Assembly: GCF_000367525.1 (NCBI RefSeq)
Contig: NZ_HF570956.1
Coordinates: 177,777 to 241,776 of the forward strand
Source of the DNA: Phycicoccus elongatus Lp2
GTDB lineage: Bacteria; Actinomycetota; Actinomycetes; Actinomycetales; Dermatophilaceae
Length of the DNA: 64,000 nucleotides
Reading direction: 5' to 3'
Part shown: positions 28,286-36,532 of the stretch, in pieces
How positions within the stretch are numbered: position 1 is the first letter of the stretch
How the letters are laid out: each line of letters begins with the position of its first letter
Position numbers and translations under genes: made by a program
Notes under the pieces: model-generated
Told to the model about the DNA's origin: nothing
Database searches by the model: none
The model's input: only the letters and a program-made list of their open reading frames with translations

Positions 28286-29439
28286 CCACGACCGAGCACG
28301 AGGCGCCAGGAGCCGCGGGAACCGAACCCGAGGTGCTCGTCGACGTCCAGGGTGTCAAGGTGCACTTCCCCATCAAGGCGGGCGTGATCCTCGACCGGGT
28401 CATCGGCTATGTGTATGCCGTCGACGGGGTCGACCTCACGATCCACAAGGGCGAGACCTATGGCCTGGTCGGCGAGTCCGGGTGTGGCAAGTCCACCCTC
28501 GGGCGCGCCATCCTCAACCTCGAGCCCCCCACCGACGGCAAGGTGATCTTCGACGGTGTCGACATCGCCAGCCTCAAGGGTGAGGCGCTGCGCACCAAGC
28601 GCCAGGACATCCAGATGGTCTTCCAGGACCCGCTCTCCAGCCTGGACCCGCGCCAGTCGGTGGAGTCCCTGCTCGTCGAGGGCATGCAGGCGCACGGGCT
28701 GGCCAAGAACGCCAAGGAGGCGCGGCCGCGGCTGCGGGAGCTCCTCAAGGCGGTCGGCCTCCCGGTGCAGGCACTGTCGAAGTATCCCCACGAGTTCTCC
28801 GGAGGCCAACGGCAGCGGATCGGCATCGCCCGTGCCCTGTCGGTCAACCCCAAGCTCATCGTCGCCGACGAGCCGGTCAGCGCCCTCGATGTCTCGGTCC
28901 AGGCCCAGGTCATCAACCTCCTGGAGGACCTCCAGGAGGAGTACGGCCTGACCTACCTCGTCGTGGCGCACGACCTCGCCGTCGTGCGGCACATCAGTGA
29001 CCGCATCGGCGTGATGTACCTCGGCTCACTCGTCGAGGAGGCTGCTGCGGCCGACCTCTACGCCCAACCGCTGCATCCCTACACCCGCGCACTGCTCTCC
29101 GCCGTGCCCATCCCGGACCCGGATGTCGAGGACAGTCGCGAGCAGATCCTGCTCACCGGCGACCTGCCCTCGCCCTCCAATCCCCCCTCCGGGTGCCGCT
29201 TCCACACGCGCTGCCCGTGGCGGCAGGAGACCAGGTGCGACGACGAGCGCCCGCAACTGCGTGTCGTGGCCATCGACGGTGTGGTCGAAGGGCATCGGGT
29301 GGCCTGCCACTGGGCCGAGCAGATCGAGTCCGGTGAGCTCCAGCCGCACGCCGTCAAGGCGATCGCCATCGACCCGTCAGCGTCCGACACCCTTGGCGGC
29401 GACCTGATGGGGCCGGCCTCCCTGACCGAGGCCCTGTGA
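28282..29439 (+). CDS. oppF: oligopeptide ABC transporter ATPase
   Basis: Second ATPase, 385 aa, overlapping the oppD stop (ATGA). Walker [10 protein letters not shown] (64-72), signature [15 protein letters not shown], Walker [13 protein letters not shown] and C-terminal [15 protein letters not shown]. The tail past about residue 340 is longer than usual and ends with an unassigned segment. Confidence 0.9.
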   Translation: MTTTEHEAPGAAGTEPEVLVDVQGVKVHFPIKAGVILDRVIGYVYAVDGVDLTIHKGETYGLVGESGCGKSTLGRAILNLEPPTDGKVIFDGVDIASLKGEALRTKRQDIQMVFQDPLSSLDPRQSVESLLVEGMQAHGLAKNAKEARPRLRELLKAVGLPVQALSKYPHEFSGGQRQRIGIARALSVNPKLIVADEPVSALDVSVQAQVINLLEDLQEEYGLTYLVVAHDLAVVRHISDRIGVMYLGSLVEEAAAADLYAQPLHPYTRALLSAVPIPDPDVEDSREQILLTGDLPSPSNPPSGCRFHTRCPWRQETRCDDERPQLRVVAIDGVVEGHRVACHWAEQIESGELQPHAVKAIAIDPSASDTLGGDLMGPASLTEAL

Positions 29440-29744
29440 TGGTGCGGCAACTGACCGACGAGGAGATCGGGCGCCAACTGGGCGACCTTCCTGACTGGAC
29501 GCGTGAGGGTGACGCGATCGTCGCCACCCTGACTGCCCCAGACTTCCCCGCCGCCATCGCGCTTGTGCGAGACGCCGCTGACGAAGCCGAGCAGATGAAC
29601 CACCACCCGGACATCGACATCCGGTGGCGCACCACGCGGTGGCTGCTCACCACCCACGACAAGGGCGGCCTGACCCAGTTGGACATCGAGTTGGCCCACC
29701 GGATCAGCGACCTTGCGCGCAACCACGGGATCACCACGTCGTGA
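29439..29744 (+). CDS. 4a-hydroxytetrahydrobiopterin dehydratase (pterin-4a-carbinolamine dehydratase)
   Basis: Small enzyme of 101 aa that dehydrates pterin-4a-carbinolamine. The active-site set is NHHPDIDI (His55, His56) with TTHDKGGLTQLD (His73). The ATG shares a base with the oppF stop (TGATG). A GTG one codon earlier is also possible. No aromatic amino acid hydroxylase is nearby, as is usual for the many bacterial homologues. Confidence 0.88.
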   Translation: MVRQLTDEEIGRQLGDLPDWTREGDAIVATLTAPDFPAAIALVRDAADEAEQMNHHPDIDIRWRTTRWLLTTHDKGGLTQLDIELAHRISDLARNHGITTS

Positions 29745-30457
29745 GCCAGGTGGGGTCGCATCCGAACGAGCAGCACGACACCGACACCTCGGCACGGCTC
29801 AACTGGCTGCGTGCCGGCGTGCTGGGCGCCAACGACGGCATCGTGTCCACGAGCGGCTTGGTCATCGGGGTCGCCGCCGCCGGCGCCGGACAGGGTGCTC
29901 TGCTCACCGCTGGGTTGGCCGGCCTGAGCGCCGGAGCCATGTCGATGGCCGTCGGTGAATACGTCTCGGTGAGCACCCAACGCGACACCGAGCAGGCCCT
30001 GCTCGCCAAGGAGGCCGACGAACTCGCGACCGACCCCGAGGCCGAGCTCCACGAGCTCGCCGGGATCTACCGCTCCAAGGGACTCGCGCCGGACCTTGCG
30101 GTCCAGGTGGCCGAGCAGCTCACCGCCCACGACGCGCTCGCGGCCCATGCCGAGGTCGAGCTCAAGTTGGTTCCCGGGGAACTCACCAGCCCGTGGCAGG
30201 CCGCCGCGGCATCAGCGCTCTCGTTCACCCTGGGGGCGCTGGTCCCCCTGCTCGCGATCCTGCTGCTGGCGACCGATCGCAAGATTCCCGGGACGGTCAT
30301 GCTGGCGGCGGTCGCTCTGGCCGTGACGGGCTGGACCAGTGCTCGGCTCGGTGGCGCGTCGCCCGCCCGAGCAATCCTGCGCAACGTCGGCGGCGGTCTG
30401 CTCGCCATGGCCATCACCTTCGCCATCGGTCGCCTCTTCGGAGCCTCGGTGTCATGA
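29741..30457 (+). CDS. VIT1/CCC1 family metal transporter
   Basis: Membrane protein of 238 aa. The N-terminal half holds the family motif RAGVLGANDGIVSTSGLVIG and SAGAMSMAVGEYVSVSTQRD, with a charged cytoplasmic segment (residues 85-145) before three C-terminal helices. VIT proteins move Fe2+ or Mn2+ out of the cytosol. GTGA overlap with the upstream stop indicates coupling. Confidence 0.87.
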   Translation: MSQVGSHPNEQHDTDTSARLNWLRAGVLGANDGIVSTSGLVIGVAAAGAGQGALLTAGLAGLSAGAMSMAVGEYVSVSTQRDTEQALLAKEADELATDPEAELHELAGIYRSKGLAPDLAVQVAEQLTAHDALAAHAEVELKLVPGELTSPWQAAAASALSFTLGALVPLLAILLLATDRKIPGTVMLAAVALAVTGWTSARLGGASPARAILRNVGGGLLAMAITFAIGRLFGASVS

Positions 30458-31140
30458 CCATCCTGGTGATCGAGCACGAGGACGAGGCGCCGATCGGCAT
30501 CCTCGGTGAGCGATGGCAGGAGGTGGGGCACGTCCTCGACATCCGCCGGCCCTACCTGGGCGACGACCAGCCGGCATACCTGGGACCCGAGCATGACGCC
30601 CTCGTCGTCCTCGGGGGCTACATGGGTGCCAACGACGATGCCGAGCATGGCTGGCTGACGCAGACGAAGGCACTACTGGCCGACACCACTCGTCGGGGCG
30701 AGCAGCCGGTGCTCGGGATCTGTCTGGGCCACCAGTTGCTCACCGTCGCCATGGGCGGGGTCGTGGGCCGCAACCCATCGGGGCGGGCCATCGGGCTCAC
30801 TCCCATCGGCCTGACGCCGAGCGGCCACGCCGACCCGCTCCTGACGGGGACTGACGGGCACGACGCGATCCAGTACAACGATGACGTCGCGCTCGAGAAC
30901 CCCTCTGGGGCAACCATTCTCGCGCGGACGGCCGATGGGCGCACCCAGGCAGCCCGGTTCGGCCCCTTGAGCTGGGGGGTGCAGTTCCACCCCGAGGTCA
31001 CGGGCGCGATCTTCTCAGCGTGGTCGGGTGCCACGGCCGAGCAGGTGAGCAGCGCGTATGCCGCGGAGCCCACCTTGCGCTCGACGTGGACCGCCTTCGC
31101 GGACAGATTCTTGGCCCTGATCCCGAGCGCCAGGTCCTGA
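30454..31140 (+). CDS. class I glutamine amidotransferase-like protein
   Basis: Protein of 228 aa with the catalytic triad context of class I amidotransferases: GICLGHQLL (Cys90) and GVQFHPEVT (His, Glu). No fused synthetase domain, so it resembles stand-alone GuaA-N-like proteins of unknown acceptor. It is coupled to the VIT gene by ATGA and is the last gene of the long opp-initiated run. Confidence 0.8.
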   Translation: MTILVIEHEDEAPIGILGERWQEVGHVLDIRRPYLGDDQPAYLGPEHDALVVLGGYMGANDDAEHGWLTQTKALLADTTRRGEQPVLGICLGHQLLTVAMGGVVGRNPSGRAIGLTPIGLTPSGHADPLLTGTDGHDAIQYNDDVALENPSGATILARTADGRTQAARFGPLSWGVQFHPEVTGAIFSAWSGATAEQVSSAYAAEPTLRSTWTAFADRFLALIPSARS

Positions 31141-31170
31141 ACGCAACGTCCTGAACGCTGGGTCCTGACG
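31134..31170 (+). repeat. three 14-bp degenerate tandem repeats
   Basis: GTCCTGAACGC is followed by AAC, then repeated with TGG, then a shortened GTCCTGACG. The array overlaps the stop codon of the amidotransferase gene; probably replication slippage. Confidence 0.6.
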
Positions 31171-31200
31171 GGGCAGCCTCGACGCGGATGCCCGCCGACC

Positions 31201-33312
31201 TCAGGGGCGCATGGCCGCGGCATACCGCTCGACACCAGGGGCGTGCATGATCGCCTCGAGGCTGAGCACCTGTCCGTCGGGTCCGGTGAGGGGGACGCAC
31301 CAGTTGGGGTACTCGCGGTTGGTGCCCGGTTGGTTGACCGCGTGGCGGTCACCGACCAGGTCAGCCAAGGAGTAAGCAAGCAGCCGGCTGGGGCTCTGCG
31401 CCAACCAGGCGTGCATGGCCGCAATCATGTCCGCGTCGTCACTGTCCGCACCGAGCACTCCGCGCTCGATGAGGGCCTGGCGCACGTGCGCGATCGAGCG
31501 AGCCTCGGCGGCACGCTCCTCCTCGGCAGACCGGGTGAGCAGACCCAGTCGCTCACGGACCTCGACGTGCTCCAGTGCGAGGTAACCGGCCGTGGGCGGC
31601 AGGTCATGCGTCGTCACGCTCGACAGGCACAACTCGCGATAGCCCTCGGGCGGCAGCGGTTCACCGTCGGCCCACTCGAACCACATGATGCTCGTGCCGA
31701 GCAGCCCGCGCTCCAAGAGGTAGGTGCGGGTTGCCGGCTCGACAACCCCGAGGTCCTCCCCGATGACGAGGGCACCGGCGCGCTCGGCCTCAAGGGCGAG
31801 AATTCCGATGAGGGCCTCATGGTCGTAGCGCACGTAGGTGCCCTCCCCCGGTGACCCGCCCTCGGGGATCCACCACAGCCGGAAGAGCCCGATGATGTGG
31901 TCGACGCGGATGCCGCCACTGTCTCGCAGCACCGTTCGCACCATGTCGCGGAAAGGTGCGTAACCGAGCTCGGCGAGGACATCGGGGCGCCAGGGGGGCT
32001 GCGACCAGTTCTGCCCGAGTTGGTTGAACTGGTCAGGTGGCGCGCCGACGGTCACGCCTTGGGCGAGGGCATGCCGCAGCGCCCAGGCGTCCGCGCCATG
32101 GGGGTGCACCCCGACGGCGAGGTCGTGGATCACCCCGAGGGCCATGCCCGCATCCTTGGCGCGCCGCTGGACCTCACCGAGTTGACGGTCCAACGCCCAC
32201 TGCATCCAACAGTGGAAGTCGATCCGGTCGGCCTGCTCGACCCGGAAGTCGTCGACGCCGTGCGCGGCCGGTGAGGCCAGGCCCTCCGGCCACCCCTGCG
32301 ACGGCAGCCCGTACACGTCGACGATCGCGCACCACGTGGCGAAGTCCGCCAGGCCCTGCCCCTCCTCCGCGACATAGCGCTCATAGTCAGCAGCCCGCCG
32401 GCCGGTGAGCCCGACAGCATGGATGAGCTCGAGGGCCTCCCGCTTGGCGGTCCAACAGCCGTCGCGGTCGATCAGTGCAGAGTCGTTGAGGGGACGCGCT
32501 GCAGCAGCCAGTGCCTGCACGCGGGCAGCCGCATCGTCATCGAGGCGGGCGGTCTCGGGGATGTCCTCCACCTGCAGATAGAGCGGGTTGGCGAAGCGCC
32601 GGGTGGTCGGCAGGTAGGGCGACGGCTCCATCGGCGTGATCGGCTCGGCCGCATGCAGCGGGTTGATGAGGACGAAGTCCGCACCGAGTCGCTCGGCACT
32701 CCAGGTCGCCAGGGTCGCGAGGTCCCCGAGGTCGCCGACTCCCCAACTGCGCGAGGACCGCACTTGATAGAGCTGGGCCATCAGTCCGGTCGCCCGACGC
32801 TGGTCCAGGCCGGCGGGAAGGCTCAGACGCCCGGGTGTGACGATGAGGGTCGCCTCGACGACGGACTGCCCCACTGTCGCGCGCAGCCGGTGCCAACCGG
32901 TCGGCAGGTCGCCGGGAAGCTCGAAGGTCGCCTCACCGATGAGGGCACCGTCGATCTCACGTGGCTCCACCCAGTGGTCGACCTGGTCGACGGCGCGGGT
33001 CTCCCCGGTCTCCAGTGCGATGTCGAGGCGGACGTCCGAGCCATGAGGCAGGTGGACGGGCACCCAAGGGGTCCACCCTTCACGCATCACCACTGTGGGG
33101 GGAAGCACCCGGCGCCAGGGCAACAACCGGCGATCGGCGAGCGCATGGGCGGCCGCCTCGTCGGTCGAGGCATCCACTCCCAGGGCTGCGAGCACCTGAC
33201 GGATGCTCTGCGCCGACACGATTGTGTGCTGGCCCTGCCAGTCCCAGAAGTCGGTGGCGATCCCGAAGGCCGATGCCAACTCGGTCAACGTTGACGAGGG
33301 CTCTGAAGACAT
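31201..33312 (-). CDS. malQ: 4-alpha-glucanotransferase (amylomaltase)
   Basis: GH77 enzyme of 703 aa transferring glucan segments between maltooligosaccharides. The N-terminal extension (to about 190) is typical of actinobacterial MalQ. The GH77 core contains QLYQVRSSRSWGVGDLGDLA, the conserved region around GGIRVDHIIGLFRLWWIP (Asp nucleophile), VIGEDLGVVEP (acid/base) and TTHDLPPTAGY. An ATG start follows CAGGAT by 6 nt. Monocistronic. Confidence 0.93.
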   Translation of the reverse strand: MSSEPSSTLTELASAFGIATDFWDWQGQHTIVSAQSIRQVLAALGVDASTDEAAAHALADRRLLPWRRVLPPTVVMREGWTPWVPVHLPHGSDVRLDIALETGETRAVDQVDHWVEPREIDGALIGEATFELPGDLPTGWHRLRATVGQSVVEATLIVTPGRLSLPAGLDQRRATGLMAQLYQVRSSRSWGVGDLGDLATLATWSAERLGADFVLINPLHAAEPITPMEPSPYLPTTRRFANPLYLQVEDIPETARLDDDAAARVQALAAAARPLNDSALIDRDGCWTAKREALELIHAVGLTGRRAADYERYVAEEGQGLADFATWCAIVDVYGLPSQGWPEGLASPAAHGVDDFRVEQADRIDFHCWMQWALDRQLGEVQRRAKDAGMALGVIHDLAVGVHPHGADAWALRHALAQGVTVGAPPDQFNQLGQNWSQPPWRPDVLAELGYAPFRDMVRTVLRDSGGIRVDHIIGLFRLWWIPEGGSPGEGTYVRYDHEALIGILALEAERAGALVIGEDLGVVEPATRTYLLERGLLGTSIMWFEWADGEPLPPEGYRELCLSSVTTHDLPPTAGYLALEHVEVRERLGLLTRSAEEERAAEARSIAHVRQALIERGVLGADSDDADMIAAMHAWLAQSPSRLLAYSLADLVGDRHAVNQPGTNREYPNWCVPLTGPDGQVLSLEAIMHAPGVERYAAAMRP

Positions 33313-33367
33313 GGGGTCATCCTGCCAAAGACGTGTCGTGGCAGGGCTTCACGCCACTCGGAAGGAG

Positions 33368-33402
33368 AGGTGTGCCGCGGGGCCGGGCCCCGCGGCATAC
33401 CT
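33368..33402. repeat. hairpin AGGTGTGCCGCGGGGC / GCCCCGCGGCATACCT
   Basis: A 16-bp stem with one G-T pair and a 3-nt loop in the malQ-peroxiredoxin divergent spacer. Related in sequence to the inverted repeat at 23246-23277. Confidence 0.65.
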
Positions 33403-33530
33403 CTGCGTGCGTGGGGGTCAGGCGCTGGGCGTCACCTGGTGGACACATCTGCACCATGGCTCACACCCGTCACACCGCAGCGCCGTCTCAGGACGGTCGA
33501 GGACTGAGACGACCGCTCGCGCCCGCGGCA

Positions 33531-33571
33531 TACCTTGGCAGGGTGGTGAGCGAGCGCCCGCGGCGGGCGCA
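33531..33571 (+). promoter_or_regulatory. possible peroxiredoxin -10 and 5'UTR palindrome
   Basis: TACCTT (33531-33536) could set a start near 33543. The predicted leader contains a perfect palindrome, GCGCCCGC-G-GCGGGCGC (33554-33570), before the ribosome site GAAAGGA. It could be an operator or an mRNA hairpin. No -35 is evident. Confidence 0.35.
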
Positions 33572-33593
33572 GACCGCACACGAAAGGACCACC

Positions 33594-34223
33594 ATGGGAC
33601 TGCACCTCGGCGACGAAGCCCCGGACTTCACTGCGGACACCACCGAGGGTGAGCTGTCCTTCCACGACTGGGCCGGCGACTCCTGGGTCGTGCTCTTCTC
33701 GCACCCGGCCGACTTCACGCCCGTCTGCACGACCGAACTCGGCCGCGTTGGCCAGTTGGCCGCCGCGTGGGCCGACCGCGGAGTCAAGCCCATCGCCCTC
33801 TCGGTGGACTCGGTCGAGGACCACCAGCGGTGGAAGCCGGACATCGAGGAGTTCGCCTCGGCCTCGGTCGACTACCCGATCATCGCCGACCCGGACAAGA
33901 GGGTCGCCGAGCTCTACGACATGATCCACCCGAACCAGGGCGACACCTCGTCGGTGCGCTCGGTCTTCATCATCGACCCGGCCAAAAAGATCCGGCTGAC
34001 GATGACCTACCCGAAGTCGGTGGGCCGCAACTTCGAGGAGATCCTGCGCTCGGTCGACGCGCTGCAGACGACCGACCGCGGGGCCTGCTCGACGCCGGTG
34101 GACTGGAAGGCCGGGGACAAGATCATCGTCCCGCCGACCCTGTCGACCGACGATGCACGCGAGCGCTTCGACGACGTCGAGGAGTTCCGCCCCTACCTGC
34201 GCCGCGCGGCCCTGCGCGACTGA
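33594..34223 (+). CDS. 1-Cys peroxiredoxin (Prx6 group)
   Basis: Thiol peroxidase of 209 aa. The peroxidatic site is HPADFTPVCTTE, Cys45; the long C-terminal domain (YPKSVGRNFEEILRSVDALQ) and absence of a classical resolving CP motif place it with Prx6-type enzymes. AGGA precedes the ATG. Monocistronic, ended by the inverted repeat at 34240. Confidence 0.92.
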   Translation: MGLHLGDEAPDFTADTTEGELSFHDWAGDSWVVLFSHPADFTPVCTTELGRVGQLAAAWADRGVKPIALSVDSVEDHQRWKPDIEEFASASVDYPIIADPDKRVAELYDMIHPNQGDTSSVRSVFIIDPAKKIRLTMTYPKSVGRNFEEILRSVDALQTTDRGACSTPVDWKAGDKIIVPPTLSTDDARERFDDVEEFRPYLRRAALRD

Positions 34224-34239
34224 GGCTCCACCTCACCTC

Positions 34240-34292
34240 CCCTTGCGTCCGGCACGATGGTTGCCATGCCGTCATCGCGCCGGACGCAAGGG
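34240..34292. repeat. dispersed inverted repeat, family 2 copy 1 (also a likely terminator)
   Basis: Perfect 14-bp arms, CCCTTGCGTCCGGC and GCCGGACGCAAGGG, enclose 25 nt that are themselves partly palindromic (CGATG...CATCG). It lies between convergent genes. A related copy with imperfect arms is at 63345-63399. Confidence 0.75.
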
Positions 34293-34346
34293 TTGAGGGG
34301 TCGCTCTTCGTGAGCGGGGGATGGACAGGGCCCATGACAGTGACCG

Positions 34347-34859
34347 TCATCGGTTGCCCACGTGGTGGCGCCGACGCTCGAGGAGGCCCCTGACGATCGC
34401 GAGGAGGGCCAGGACGAGGAGCGCGAACTTGGTGGCAGCCAGCAGTGAACCGACGGGGACGACCAGGCCCGAGGGTCCGACATGCAAGGCTCGCAACAGG
34501 GCGACATTTTCAAGCACGTCACAGGCGCCGGCCACCGGCACAGCCACCAGTGCCCCCTGCACCCAGCGACCCGGTCCGACGGCAGCCAGACGGACGGCAC
34601 TGAACAGGGCCAGGCAGTAGCAGGGGATCCAGACGAAATCCCACCAGGTCTGGTCGATCGCGGCCGACGTGCCGACAGCGCCCCAGTCGGCGATGATCCG
34701 CTCGAATCGGCCCCGGCTGAAGGCAAGTTCGAGGCTCACAATTCCGTGCCCACGCGAGGAGAGGACGGCTTCGAGCGGACCCAGGCGCGCGGCATACAGG
34801 ATGGTCGTGGCGGCCAGGCCGAGCGCGAAGGCGAGCCAGAGGCGGGCGCGTGTCGTCAC
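34347..34859 (-). CDS. membrane protein of unknown function, 170 aa
   Basis: About four hydrophobic segments (residues 6-24, 75-92, 100-118, 130-158) with a soluble loop containing GRFERIIADWGAVGTSAAID. Not recognised. The GTG start is 7 nt after TACAGT, which excludes the long upstream extension. Conserved-looking segment WWDFVWIPCYCLALF might be a family signature. Confidence 0.65.
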   Translation of the reverse strand: MTTRARLWLAFALGLAATTILYAARLGPLEAVLSSRGHGIVSLELAFSRGRFERIIADWGAVGTSAAIDQTWWDFVWIPCYCLALFSAVRLAAVGPGRWVQGALVAVPVAGACDVLENVALLRALHVGPSGLVVPVGSLLAATKFALLVLALLAIVRGLLERRRHHVGNR

Positions 34860-34866
34860 GCTGCCG

Positions 34867-34872
34867 ACTGTA
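34867..34872 (-). promoter_or_regulatory. -10 of the leaderless membrane-protein gene
   Basis: TACAGT, 7 nt, then GTG. Confidence 0.45.
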
Positions 34873-34922
34873 GGGCCGCAATCCGGTGGCGCACAGGAGG
34901 CGCGGGCGTGGACGATGGGCCC

Positions 34923-35144
34923 GTGGGAAGACCCAGCGACTTCGAGTGGGCGCGGCGTGGCGACGGCAGCGTCGTCATCACGCACCGCGGCCGCGCGGCG
35001 ACGGTGCTGCGCGGGGCACGGGCGCGGGAGTTCGTCGAGTCCGTCGGCGAGGGTGACGGCCAAGAGCTGATGGCGCGCCTGACCGGCAACTACCGGCGCG
35101 GCAACGAGCGCACCGCTCGGCAGCACCCGCGCAACCAGCGCTGA
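34923..35144 (+). CDS. small conserved actinobacterial protein, 73 aa
   Basis: Begins at GTG with GRPSDFEWARRGDGSVVITH and ends with MARLTGNYRRGNERTARQHP. The basic tail and composition suggest nucleic-acid or ribosome contact, but this is a guess. I recall similar small proteins in other actinobacteria without an assigned role. Codon use matches the surrounding genes. Confidence 0.55.
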   Translation: MGRPSDFEWARRGDGSVVITHRGRAATVLRGARAREFVESVGEGDGQELMARLTGNYRRGNERTARQHPRNQR

Positions 35145-35187
35145 CACCACGGCTGTCCTTGAAAGCCGCAGACCACGACGAGTCGGC

Positions 35188-35490
35188 TCATGCGGTCCGC
35201 AGCGGCTGAATGCTGTCGAGCAGTCCCCGAGAGCGTCCCGTCCTTCTCGAACTCAAGGTCGTATCGGGCCTGCAGGTTGATCCAGAACTGCGGGTCGGTC
35301 GCAAAGGAGTGGTCCAAGCGCAGTGCAGTATCGGCCGAGATCCGTCGCTTGCCGTGGACGATCTCGTTGCTCCTCCTCGGGGGCACCCGATGGACACGGC
35401 CAGCTTGTGCTGAGTGATCCCGAACCCGTCGAGGAAGTCCTCCTGAAGGATCTCGTCAGGATGGATCGGCGGGTAGAGCCTGTCAGTCAT
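35188..35490 (-). pseudogene. HigA-type antitoxin gene with two frameshifts
   Basis: The gene opens as MTDRLYPPIHPDEILQEDFL and GITQHKLAVSIG, a classical HigA/VapI helix-turn-helix start. A missing G near 35380-35389 shifts the frame; PPRRSNEIVHGKRRISADTA, LRLDHSFATDPQFWINLQAR and YDLEFEKD follow in the second frame. Near 35236 the frame shifts back to finish LLDSIQPLRTA, the normal HigA end. Total length would be that of an intact HigA, so the frame breaks are recent (or sequencing errors). No HigB toxin reading frame is recognisable upstream. It lies just outside the integrative element boundary. Confidence 0.75.
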
Positions 35491-35539
35491 CCGGCGTCGG
35501 TCCAGACGGAGTCAGACGTACCGCAAGGCGTCAATAACG

Positions 35540-35560
35540 CTAGACGTTGAAACGGAACTC
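35540..35560 (-). pseudogene. displaced 3' end of ychF
   Basis: Minus strand reads GTG GAG TTC CGT TTC AAC GTC TAG, encoding VEFRFNV-stop, the invariant actinobacterial YchF C-terminus. The resident ychF lacks exactly this tail. It is the native end of ychF, moved 6.3 kb by insertion. Confidence 0.82.
35553..35560. other. attachment junction (attR) of the integrative element
   Basis: Core GAGTTCCG (minus strand) with ACGTGGTG on its left and the ychF tail on its right. The other junction carries the same core with ACGTGGTC on the left and non-ychF sequence on the right. The recombinase gene begins 28 bp away, the usual position of a serine integrase relative to its site. Confidence 0.75.
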
Positions 35561-35575
35561 CACCACGTTACGCGA

Positions 35576-35581
35576 TAGAAT
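35576..35581 (+). promoter_or_regulatory. -10 of the serine recombinase gene
   Basis: TAGAAT lies 6 nt before the second of two adjacent ATGs, favouring 35588 as a leaderless start. Local sequence is clearly more AT-rich than its surroundings. Confidence 0.5.
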
Positions 35582-35587
35582 TACATG

Positions 35588-36532
35588 ATGCGTGAGGTTG
35601 CCGACGCCCCCCTGCGGGCAGCCATCTACCTGCGCATTAGCCAAGACCGCGAACTCGATGGCCTCGCCATCGAGCGACAGCGTGAAGACTGCGAAAACGT
35701 TGTGGCACAGCACAAATGGACTGTTGCGCCAGAGCATGTCTACACCGATCAGTCGATCTCCGCCACTGATGCGAGCGTGAACCGACCCGCGTATGACCGG
35801 CTTGTCCGCGATTTCGACGCCCGCGAATGGGACGCCCTCGTCTGCTGGGACTTGGACCGTCTCACGCGCCAACCGCGCCAGTTGGAGGACTGGATAGATC
35901 GCGCCGAGAGCCGAGGGCTGCGGATCGTCACCGCCAACGGGGAGGCGGACCTCGGCACCGATAGCGGACGGCTTTTCGCGCGAGTGAAGGCCGCGGTCGC
36001 GCGGGCTGAGGTGGAGCGAAAATCAGCCCGGCAGAGTCGCGCTCACCGGCAGCGTGCAGCCATGGGTCGCCCTCCGAAGGGGGTGCGCGCGCTGGGCTAC
36101 TCGCTTGATGGAACGGTGCGTGCGGGCGAAGCGGAGGCCGTGCGCGCGATCTTCACCGCCTTCAATGCGGGTGCCAGCCTCAGGTCCATCGCGCGGGCTC
36201 TGTCGGGGGTGACAGGCCCGGACGTGCCCGCTGTCCCCGCCTTGCCGTCTTTTCGGACGACGCTAATGCGGGAGCGGAATGAGGCCCGGGCGAGGGAGGG
36301 TTTGCCGGAGCGTCCGGTGCCGCCCGAGCGGCCATGGAACCCGAGCACGGTGCAGGGCATCCTGCGCAATCCGAGGTATGCCGGGTACTCGATCCTCACC
36401 CCGAGAGACGCCCGCGACGGGACTATGCGCCGCGACTCCGCGGCGCGGATCGTGCGCGACGCCACCGGCGCTCCCGTGCACCAGGCGCCTGCCGACCGCG
36501 GCACTGTCGGCAAGGTGGCGCTGCTCGCATGA
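35588..36532 (+). pseudogene. large serine recombinase (integrase), C-terminally truncated
   Basis: Frame of 314 aa. The resolvase domain has the nucleophile in AAIYLRISQDRE (Ser18) and GLAIERQREDCE, LVCWDLDRLTRQP and ARVKAAVARAEVERKSAR. A recombinase domain follows (PWNPSTVQGILRNPRYAGYS). Related integrases run on for another 150-250 residues with a zinc ribbon and coiled coil; here the frame ends soon after VRDATGAPV with an unrelated APADRGTVGKVALLA. The domains needed for att binding are lost, so the protein is presumably inactive. Its stop overlaps the panE ATG, suggesting a deletion junction. Confidence 0.8.

Noticed and set aside
35090-35187. C-terminal extension of the shifted HigA frame
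   Set aside because: The extension overlaps the 3' end of the 73-aa gene antisense; the normal HigA ending is found in the original frame.
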